A DNA stretch of 64,000 bases from Bifidobacterium breve. Lineage in GTDB: Bacteria; Actinomycetota; Thermoleophilia; Solirubrobacterales; Solirubrobacteraceae. The stretch's first letter is position 1, and each line of letters opens with the position of its first letter. The notes beneath the pieces were generated by a model. That model ran no database searches. It was not told the origin of the DNA and was given only the letters and a program-made list of their open reading frames with translations. Made by a program: the position numbers and the translations under genes. Shown here piece after piece: positions 57,783 through 64,000 of the stretch. The stretch lies in contig CAMCUD010000024.1 of NCBI GenBank assembly GCA_945878865.1, positions 1 through 64,000 on the forward strand. Reading direction: 5' to 3'.

Positions 57783-57790
57783 GGCGCGGG

Positions 57791-57818
57791 ATTGTCGCGC
57801 ACCTGCGGTCCGTACGAT
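57791..57818. promoter_or_regulatory. Divergent leaderless promoters (ymdB / ABC)
   Basis: Minus strand: GACAAT at 57796-57791, 8 nt before ymdB. Plus strand: TACGAT at 57813-57818, 7 nt before the ABC gene. Two -10 boxes point in opposite directions within 28 nt. Confidence 0.5.
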
Positions 57819-57825
57819 GCCGGGC

Positions 57826-58521
57826 GTGGTCACGCTGCGCGCCGAGGCGCTGAGCAAGGCGTTCGGGGCGCGCAGCGCCCTGCGGGATGTCAGCTTCGAG
57901 CTGACGTCCGGCGAGCGCGTGGCCGTCATCGGCCCGAATGGCGCGGGCAAGACGACGCTCCTGTCCCTGCTCGCCGGGCTGCAGCGCGCCACCGGCGGCT
58001 CCGTGTCGCTCCCGCCCGAGCAGATCGGCTGGGTCCCGCAGCAGGCGGCGGTCTACAAGCGGCTCTCCGTCCGGGAGAACCTGCGGCTGTTCGCCCGGCT
58101 CGAGCGCGTCGACGATCCCGACGCCGCCGTCGACCGCGCGCTGGAGCTCACCGGGCTGGCCGACCGCGCCAAGGACGAGCTCAGCACGCTCTCGGGCGGC
58201 AACCAGCAGCGCGTGAACATCGCGATCGGCCTGCTCGCCGACCCGCCGGTGCTGCTGCTCGACGAGCCGTCATCGTCGCTGGACCCGCGCCAGCGCGCGA
58301 TCCTCTGGGAGTTCATCGACGGCCTCGCGGACGCCGGCACCGCGGTGATGTTCGCCACGCACGAGATCGACGAGGCGCAGCGCCACGCCGACCGCATCCT
58401 CGTGCTGGCCGACGGCGAGCTCATCTTCACCGGCACCGCCGACGAGCTGCACGCCGCCGGCGGCGGGGATCCTGATCTCGTCGTCGCGTTCGTCTCGCTC
58501 CTGGAGGCGCAGGGGCACTGA
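57826..58521 (+). CDS. ABC transporter ATP-binding protein
   Basis: 231 aa from GTG 57826; earlier ATGs fall in or upstream of the -10 box. Walker A is GPNGAGKTTLL, the Q loop is WVPQQA, the signature is LSGGNQQRVNIA, Walker B is LLLDEPSSSLD, and the switch histidine is in FATHEIDEA. The C-terminal part is typical of ABC-2 exporters. It overlaps the permease start by one base (TGATG), so the two are coupled. Confidence 0.95.
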   Translation: MVTLRAEALSKAFGARSALRDVSFELTSGERVAVIGPNGAGKTTLLSLLAGLQRATGGSVSLPPEQIGWVPQQAAVYKRLSVRENLRLFARLERVDDPDAAVDRALELTGLADRAKDELSTLSGGNQQRVNIAIGLLADPPVLLLDEPSSSLDPRQRAILWEFIDGLADAGTAVMFATHEIDEAQRHADRILVLADGELIFTGTADELHAAGGGDPDLVVAFVSLLEAQGH

Positions 58522-59879
58522 TGCGCTGGCTCCTGCTCAAGGACCTGCAGATCCTGCGGCGCTCCCCGCTGCTCGTCGGGCTGCTCATCGTCTACCCGGT
58601 CGTCATCTCGCTGCTCATCGGCTTCGCGCTGTCCCGCGGGCCGGATAAGCCGAAGGTCGCGTTCGTCAACGAGGTGCCCGAGGCCGAGCAGACGATCAGC
58701 GTCTCCGGCGACCGCGTCGACATCGCGGGCTACAGCGACCGGCTCTTCGAGCGCGTCGACCCGGTCCCGGCGTCCTCTCGTGAGGAGGCGCTGAAGATGG
58801 TCGAGGACGGCGAGGTCCTCGGCGCGCTCGTCATCCCCGAGGACTCGGCTCGCAAGCTCCAGCGGGCGGTGGCGCTCGGTGGCAGCGCCGACAAGCCGAC
58901 GGTCGAGGTGATCTACAACGCGTCGGGCCCGCTGCAGGGCCAGCTCGTCCAGTCGCTCGTCGACAGCACGCTGGCGGAGGCCAACGCCGCGATCGGGGAG
59001 AAGATCACGCAGATCGCCGCGGGCTACCTGAACATCCTGCTGCGCGGCGGCTCGTTCTCCCTGTTCGGCCAGGACTTCGACATCCTCGGCCTGCAGGACA
59101 CGGAGAAGATCCTCGGCCAGCAGGCCGCGGACCTCCCGCAGGGCTCGGCGCAACGCGCGCAGCTCGAGCGCATCGAGCGCTTCGCGCGCCTGGCGGTGGA
59201 GAACCTCGGCTTCTCCGACGAGATCCTGTCGTCGATCAGCAGCCCCATCGAGGTCAAGCAGACGCCGGTCGGCGGGAGCGCGAGCACGAGCCTCGCGTCG
59301 TTCGCGGTGGCGGCGTCAGTCGTCTTCAGCCTCATGTTCGTCTGTGTCCTCCTGGCGGCCGGCATGCTCGCCCTGGAACGGGAGGAGCACGCCTACGGGC
59401 GTCTTGTCCGCGGGCTCGTCTCACGAGGGAAGCTGCTCGTCGAGAAGGTGCTGCTCGCCGCGGCGTGCGCGCTGCCCGTCGGCCTCGTGATGCTCGTGGT
59501 CGTCGCGCTCCTCGCCGACCTCGACTGGGGCGGCGCGCCGAAGTGGGTCGTCGGCGTGCTCGCCGCGGGGCTGGCGTTCGGGGCGCTGGGCGTGGCGATC
59601 GGTGCGGTCGCGCGGGAGGTCCGCGCAGCGTCGCTGCTGGCGTTCGGCCTCTCGCTGCCGATCGCGTTCCTCGCACTCGTCCCCGCGGGCACCGTCGCCG
59701 ACGCGCTGTACGAGGTGATCCGGGTCGTCAGTGCCGCGTTCCCGTTCAAGCCGGCGCTGAACGCCATGGACGCCGCGCTGAACGACAACGGCGACCTGTG
59801 GCCGCCGATCGCGCATCTCCTCGCGCTCACCGTCGCGTACGTCGCGCTCGCGCGTATCGCGCTGCGGCGTTTCGGCTAA
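58521..59879 (+). CDS. ABC-2 family transporter permease
   Basis: 452 aa. One N-terminal helix (about 12-35), a large extracytoplasmic domain (about 40-260), then five helices at the C-terminus, as in ABC2_membrane_3/YhgE-type exporters. The outer domain includes SLVDSTLAEANAAIGEKITQ. With the ATPase it probably exports a lipid, drug or peptide; the substrate cannot be inferred. Its start overlaps the ATPase stop. Confidence 0.9.
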   Translation: MRWLLLKDLQILRRSPLLVGLLIVYPVVISLLIGFALSRGPDKPKVAFVNEVPEAEQTISVSGDRVDIAGYSDRLFERVDPVPASSREEALKMVEDGEVLGALVIPEDSARKLQRAVALGGSADKPTVEVIYNASGPLQGQLVQSLVDSTLAEANAAIGEKITQIAAGYLNILLRGGSFSLFGQDFDILGLQDTEKILGQQAADLPQGSAQRAQLERIERFARLAVENLGFSDEILSSISSPIEVKQTPVGGSASTSLASFAVAASVVFSLMFVCVLLAAGMLALEREEHAYGRLVRGLVSRGKLLVEKVLLAAACALPVGLVMLVVVALLADLDWGGAPKWVVGVLAAGLAFGALGVAIGAVAREVRAASLLAFGLSLPIAFLALVPAGTVADALYEVIRVVSAAFPFKPALNAMDAALNDNGDLWPPIAHLLALTVAYVALARIALRRFG

Positions 59880-59904
59880 GGGCCCGCGCGGGCATCTCGC
59901 GCGC

Positions 59905-60375
59905 ATGGATCTCTTCAGCCCCGTCCGCCTCGGCTGGCGTGTGACGACCGGGGCCGTGGACCTCGCCGTGGGCGTGGTGCGCGGTCTGGCCGGCCCGCTC
60001 CTCGGCGGTGACGATGAACCCGCTCCGCCGCTGTCCCGCCGACCGCCCGTTCGTCCGCCGGCTCCACCAAAGCGTGTACCGACCGCCGCGCCGCCGGCCG
60101 CCGAACCGGAGCCCGAGCCGCTCCCGCCGGTCACCGAGCTGCTGACCGACCGCAAGACCATCGACGACGAGCCCGAGCTCGTCGAGACCGAGGGCGGCGC
60201 CACCGCCGGTCCTGAGCTCCACGTCGACCCGCCGTGGCAGGGCTACGAACAGATGACGGCGGCGGACATCGTCGACCGCCTCGTTCTCGCCGACGCCGCC
60301 GAGCGCGCGGTCGTCCTGCTGTACGAGCAGCAATACAAGCGGCGCAAGTCCATCCTCGCGGCGGCGGCGGCATGA
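59905..60375 (+). CDS. Hypothetical protein with hydrophobic N-terminus and Pro-rich linker
   Basis: 156 aa, 25 nt after the permease gene. The N-terminal segment (RVTTGAVDLAVGVVRGLAGP) is amphipathic or membrane-associated. A Pro-rich linker (about 40-75) and a helical C-terminus (DIVDRLVLADAAERAVVLLY) follow, ending KRRKSILAAAAA. The ATG at 59905 is accepted by position; no ribosome-binding site is obvious. No family is recognised. Confidence 0.6.
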   Translation: MDLFSPVRLGWRVTTGAVDLAVGVVRGLAGPLLGGDDEPAPPLSRRPPVRPPAPPKRVPTAAPPAAEPEPEPLPPVTELLTDRKTIDDEPELVETEGGATAGPELHVDPPWQGYEQMTAADIVDRLVLADAAERAVVLLYEQQYKRRKSILAAAAA

Positions 60376-60376
60376 C

Positions 60377-60402
60377 GCCGGTCTCCATGCCGTAACACCG
60401 GC
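60377..60402 (+). terminator. Weak hairpin after the 59905 gene
   Basis: GCCGGT and ACCGGC pair around a 14-nt loop. No T-run follows. Possible end of the ABC transcript. Confidence 0.3.
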
Positions 60403-60432
60403 GGGTCGCGGGCGTGGCATCCTGCCGCGCCG

Positions 60433-62367
60433 ATGTCCGTCCCGTCCGCCGTCAGTCCCGTCCGCGCTGCGCTGCGCGAGCCGGGGATACGGCGGACGGC
60501 CGCCGGATTCGGGCTGCTGACGCTCGGGGAATGGATCCTCGGGACGGCGGTGGCGATCGCGCTGTTCGCCTCGTCGGGACCGCTCGCAGTCGGCCTCGTG
60601 GGTGCGCGGTTCGTTCCCGCCGCCCTGGCGAGCGTCCTCCTCGCCGGCCTGGTGGATCACGTCGCGCCTGCGCGAGCGCTGGCGGGCGTCGCCGCCCTTC
60701 GCGCGCTCGCCGCGGCGGCCTGTTCCGTCGTGCTCGCGCACGACGGGGCGACCGCGTTCGTCATCGCGCTCGTCTGGCTCGATGCCGCCGCCGGCTCGGC
60801 GTACCGCCCGGCCCAGTCGCGGCTCCTGCCGAGTCTCGCCCGCACGCCAGGGGAGCTCACGGGCGCAGTCGCGCTTGCCTCGAACGCGAAGTCCGCCGGC
60901 CAGATCGCGGGCGCGCTCGCGGGCGGACTTGTGCTCGCTCGTGCGGGCGCGCCGACAGCCGTGGCGTGCGCGGCCAGCGCGTCGCTCCTCAGTGCCGTGC
61001 TTGCCCTGCGCTCGCGGCGCGCCCCCGCCCCCGCGGGCGACCGGAGTGCCGAGGGGATCGGCCGGGGACTCGCCTTGATCGCCGGCCACCGTGAGACCCG
61101 CGTGGTCGCCGCCTGGGCCGGGGCCCGGTCGCTGCTGCGAGGGGTCTGGATGGCGCTCGGCGTGATCGCGGCGGCGACCTCGCTCGATCTCGGCGAGGGC
61201 GGGTTCGGCATCCTCATGACGGCAGCCGGCATCGGGACCGTGGTCGGCATAGGGTGCTCCGGCGTCCTGGCCGGCCGCCGCGTGCTCGGCGCGCCGTTCG
61301 CGGCGTCGCTCGTCCTGTGCGCGGTCCCGCTCGCCGTCGTCGCCGCCGTGCCTGCCACCGCCGTCGCGCTCGCGGCGATGGTCATCTGGGGTATCGGGAT
61401 GGCGGTGTCGGACGTGACGGCGCAGGCCTTGCTCGCGCGCGTCGTGCCGCCGGTGCAGACGCCACGTGTCGTAGGGGCGATGGAGGGCGGCAAGCTCCTG
61501 GCGGAGGGCCTCGGCGCGTTGCTCGCCCCGGTCGCCTACGAGCTGGCAGGGCTGGACGCGGCCCTCATTGGTTCCGCGGCGCTCGTGCTCGTCCTCCTCG
61601 CCGCGGACCTGCCCGGCTTCCGCGCCGTCGACCGCCGTGCTCTCGGGCGGACGGAACGGCTCGAGCTCGTCCGCGGCGTTCCCCTGTTCGGGGCGCTCCG
61701 GCTCGATGGCCTCGAGATGGTCGCCGCGGCGCTCGTGCCCGGCCGGATCCGCGCCGGGGAGGACCTCTTCGTCCAGGACACCACGGGCTCGCGGTGGTAT
61801 CTCATCGAAGACGGGGTGCTCGAGGTGCGGGTCGACGGGTTCCTGACCGGCACCCTGCGGCGCGGCGCGGCCGTCGGAGAACGAAGCCTCCTGCGCGCTG
61901 AGCCACGGGCCGCGACGGTGCGCGCGGCCACCGACAGCGCCGTCCTCGGCCTCGAGCGCGGCGCGTTCCTGCGGGCGGTCACCGGCACGGCGGACGCGCC
62001 GGTCGCCGACGTCCCCGCCATCCCGCGGGACGTCCGAGCCATGCTCCGCCGCCAACACGTGCTCGCCCACGTGTCCGACGGCGCGCTGGCCGACCTCGAG
62101 CGCGTCGCGACCCGGTGGACCGCGGCCGCCGGGACCCTGCTGTTCGGCCAGGACGCCGAAGACGACCGGTACCTCCTCCTGCTCGACGGCGAGGTGCAGG
62201 TCGTGGTCGACGGGGTGCCGCGCCGGACGCTGCGGCCGGGCGACGCGCTCGGAGAGATTGCCGTCCTGCACCGCCGGCCGCGCACGGCGTCGGCGCGGGC
62301 GGTCCGTGACACGGACCTGCTCGTCATCGACGGGGCCTCGCTCCGTGAGGCCGTGACGACCGTGTGA
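60433..62367 (+). CDS. MFS transporter fused to two cyclic-nucleotide-binding domains
   Basis: 644 aa. The first 400 residues are a major-facilitator-like membrane domain of about 12 helices, with repeated Ala/Gly-rich segments such as GVVAGLVDHVAP-like loops and MTAAGIGTVVGIGCSGVLAG. Two CAP-ED-like domains follow, with phosphate-binding cassettes GERSLLRAEPRAATV and GEIAVLHRRPRTASA; each keeps the arginine that contacts the nucleotide phosphate. Transport may therefore be gated by cAMP or cGMP. The transported substrate is unknown. Confidence 0.85.
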   Translation: MSVPSAVSPVRAALREPGIRRTAAGFGLLTLGEWILGTAVAIALFASSGPLAVGLVGARFVPAALASVLLAGLVDHVAPARALAGVAALRALAAAACSVVLAHDGATAFVIALVWLDAAAGSAYRPAQSRLLPSLARTPGELTGAVALASNAKSAGQIAGALAGGLVLARAGAPTAVACAASASLLSAVLALRSRRAPAPAGDRSAEGIGRGLALIAGHRETRVVAAWAGARSLLRGVWMALGVIAAATSLDLGEGGFGILMTAAGIGTVVGIGCSGVLAGRRVLGAPFAASLVLCAVPLAVVAAVPATAVALAAMVIWGIGMAVSDVTAQALLARVVPPVQTPRVVGAMEGGKLLAEGLGALLAPVAYELAGLDAALIGSAALVLVLLAADLPGFRAVDRRALGRTERLELVRGVPLFGALRLDGLEMVAAALVPGRIRAGEDLFVQDTTGSRWYLIEDGVLEVRVDGFLTGTLRRGAAVGERSLLRAEPRAATVRAATDSAVLGLERGAFLRAVTGTADAPVADVPAIPRDVRAMLRRQHVLAHVSDGALADLERVATRWTAAAGTLLFGQDAEDDRYLLLLDGEVQVVVDGVPRRTLRPGDALGEIAVLHRRPRTASARAVRDTDLLVIDGASLREAVTTV

Positions 62368-62379
62368 ACACCGTGTTCA
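62365..62379. promoter_or_regulatory. Perfect 7-1-7 palindrome before the last gene
   Basis: TGAACAC-C-GTGTTCA, overlapping the stop of the MFS gene. A related imperfect copy, TGAACGCTGTGT, lies at 62400-62411. It may be an operator for the 62462 gene or part of a terminator. Confidence 0.45.
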
Positions 62380-62461
62380 TCGGGGGCGAACAGCCGCCCG
62401 TGAACGCTGTGTGCCGCCAGCGAACGCTCCGTGGAGGTACCCGACCTCCTTGGAGCTCCAC

Positions 62462-64000
62462 ATGCGTTCCCATGGCAGTCCCCCTCGTTCCCGCCTGACC
62501 CGAATCGTCGTGCGGGGCGGTGCTCTCGCCGTCGTCGTCGCCGGTGCGCTCGCTGGCACCGCGCACGCCGGCGCGCTCATCGACAACGGCACCATCCGCC
62601 TCGGCGTCAACGACACCGGCGAGCTGAACTTCTCGAAGGAAGGGATCTTCGCCGGCGTCATGTACCTGCCGACCGGCAACGACGGCACCCGCGCGGGCTG
62701 CCCCTGCGAGGGCTGGGGCGCGGGCAACGGCAGCGCCGCGGAAGGCGGCGTCTTCTCAGGCTTCGCCAACCGTGACCGGGGCGGCCCGAACAACGTCGAC
62801 GCCGTGTCGTTCACCAGCGATGCGTCGTCCGCGACGTCGGTGACGAGCATCGACGACAAGCTGCAGGTCACGCAGCGGTTCGCGCCCGCACCGGAGACGC
62901 CGAACCTCTACGAGGTCAAGGTCACGCTGAAGAACATCGGCGCGGAGCGACTCGGTGACGTGCGGTACACGCGCCTCATGGACTGGGACATCGAGCCCAC
63001 CGCGTTCCGCGAGTTCGTCACGATCCGCCGCGGGACGCCGCCGCCCAAGGCACTGCTGTTCAGCAACAACAACGGCTTCCTGAAGGGCGACCCGTTCGAG
63101 GCGCGCACGCCGACGGGCAGCTTCACCGCCGACCAGGTCTCCAGCATCGACTTCACCGACCTGGGTCCTGACGATCACGGGGCGCTCTTCGACTTCGGCT
63201 TCGGCGCGCTCGACCCGGGCCAGGAGACGACGTTCCGTATCTACTACGGCGCGGCGGCGGACGCGGCGGCGGCCGACCTCGTGGTCTCCCGCGCGGCGCT
63301 CGAGCTGTACTCGGAGGGCAAGCCGAGCACGGGCGGTGGGGGCGGAGGCGTCGACGAGCGCGCCGCCACGCCGCCGACCGGCGCGCCCAACACGTTCATC
63401 TTCGGCTTCCGCGCCGTCGGCGGCCGGCCGATCATTCCGCCGACGCTGACGCTCGATCCGGCGACGCAGTCGCACGCCACCGGCGAGACGGCGTCCCTGA
63501 CGGCGACGCTGAAGGACACGGCGGGCAACCCGATCGGCGGCGCGCCGATCGTCATCCAGCCGGCGGGCGCGAACCCGAAGGCGCCCACCGCGCTCACGAG
63601 CGCGGCCGACGGGACGGCGCCACTGAGCTACGTGGGCGCCAACGCGGGGACGGACACCGTCACCGCGTGCCTGGATTCCGACGGCAACGGCGCGTGCGAC
63701 GCCAACGACCCGATCGCCGTCACGGCGACGGTGAACTGGTCGAGCATCGTGGCGACCGCCGCCGGCGGGTCGGTCTCGATGACGAAGCGCTCGTGCCTGT
63801 CGCGGCGCTCCTTCACCATCCGTCTGCGTGAGCGCAAGGGCCAGTCGATCGCGTCCGCCGTGGTGCGGGTCAACGGCAAGAAGGTCGCCACGCGGCGCGG
63901 CTCGCGCCTCACCGCGCCCGTGAACCTCAAGGGCCTGCCGAGCGGCAAGTTCACGGTGGAGATCACCGCGAAGCTGGAGAACGGCAAGACCCTGAAGGGC
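62462..64000 (+). CDS. Secreted protein with Ig-like domain, 5' part
   Basis: 513 residues are visible and the frame is open to the window end. ATG 62462 follows TTGGAG by 6 nt. A signal peptide (TRIVVRGGALAVVVAGALAG, cleavage after THA) is followed by a domain of about 250 residues containing CPC. A Gly-rich linker lies at about residue 290, then a Big-1/Ig-like beta segment (TLTLDPATQSHATGETASLT) and a basic Arg/Lys-rich end. It is probably a secreted or surface adhesin-like protein; no enzyme motif is seen. The continuation beyond the window may define it. Confidence 0.7.
   Translation, partial: MRSHGSPPRSRLTRIVVRGGALAVVVAGALAGTAHAGALIDNGTIRLGVNDTGELNFSKEGIFAGVMYLPTGNDGTRAGCPCEGWGAGNGSAAEGGVFSGFANRDRGGPNNVDAVSFTSDASSATSVTSIDDKLQVTQRFAPAPETPNLYEVKVTLKNIGAERLGDVRYTRLMDWDIEPTAFREFVTIRRGTPPPKALLFSNNNGFLKGDPFEARTPTGSFTADQVSSIDFTDLGPDDHGALFDFGFGALDPGQETTFRIYYGAAADAAAADLVVSRAALELYSEGKPSTGGGGGGVDERAATPPTGAPNTFIFGFRAVGGRPIIPPTLTLDPATQSHATGETASLTATLKDTAGNPIGGAPIVIQPAGANPKAPTALTSAADGTAPLSYVGANAGTDTVTACLDSDGNGACDANDPIAVTATVNWSSIVATAAGGSVSMTKRSCLSRRSFTIRLRERKGQSIASAVVRVNGKKVATRRGSRLTAPVNLKGLPSGKFTVEITAKLENGKTLKG

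Noticed and set aside
59827-62271. 814-codon minus-strand frame opposite the MFS fusion gene
   Set aside because: Arg/Glu/His-rich shadow sequence; the plus-strand membrane and cyclic-nucleotide domains are clear.

Overview
High-GC chromosomal DNA from an actinobacterium. The features that point to a flagellated member of the Thermoleophilia (Solirubrobacterales: Conexibacter, Patulibacter or Baekduia-like) are the pknB/fha/pstP/rodA/pbpA cell-wall kinase cluster, a FliW/CsrA flagellar switch, a DUF4446-pheA pair, a bifunctional-nuclease (BFN) gene and many promoters whose -10 box lies only 6-12 nt before the start codon. The window holds the replication origin: dnaA-dnaN-recF-dciA-gyrB-gyrA run leftward and rpmH-rnpA-yidD-yidC-jag-rsmG-parA-parB run rightward, diverging near 37149-37263. 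The class-level assignment is inference from gene content; no rRNA is present.

Layout. 1-3472: flgK (3' part), flgL, fliW, csrA and a short flagellin, ended by a strong hairpin. 3523-6452: a Ser/Thr kinase with a discoidin-like ectodomain, a 530-nt regulatory leader, and a secreted lipase. 6531-17679 (minus): the cell-envelope signalling cluster. In transcription order it is a polytopic kinase, fhaA, two small genes, a Uma2 gene, fhaB, the PP2C phosphatase, RodA/FtsW, a class B PBP, the PASTA kinase and D-Ala-D-Ala ligase. 17818-20360 (plus): a membrane protein, DUF4446 and prephenate dehydratase. 20362-22687 (minus): alkaline phosphatase and a lipoprotein. 22789-23412: an HNH protein. 23495-27560: a visibly lower-GC, probably acquired patch with a large SAMHD1-like HD phosphohydrolase and a divergent hypothetical/HTH pair with palindromic operators. 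27676-42335: the origin region. 42370: tRNA-Ile(GAT). 42731-46571: a zinc-ribbon protein, a FAD oxidoreductase, the BFN protein and a second D-Ala-D-Ala ligase. 46568-53392: an aminotransferase, a DUF4126 protein, an AP-superfamily phosphodiesterase, GtrA and two polytopic glycosyltransferase-like proteins. 53328-56988: a VOC protein, an ECF sigma factor with SnoaL domain, TetR and a P450. 56985-59879: a YmdB-like phosphodiesterase and an ABC-2 transporter. 59905-64000: a hypothetical protein, an MFS/cyclic-nucleotide-binding fusion and a partial secreted protein.

How the parts work together. The left edge is late flagellar assembly, with FliW and CsrA coupling flagellin secretion to flagellin translation. 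The minus-strand cluster couples PASTA-kinase sensing, FHA phospho-readers and the PP2C phosphatase to septal or elongation peptidoglycan synthesis and D-Ala-D-Ala supply. The centre is replication initiation, segregation and membrane-protein insertion. The most unusual items are a gene in the jag-rsmG interval that looks like a catalytically degenerate LAGLIDADG protein, the HD-phosphohydrolase island with its operator pair, a tiny minus-strand transcript with a Shine-Dalgarno hairpin after gyrA, a CsrA-site array in the flagellin leader, and the leaderless-type promoter pattern.
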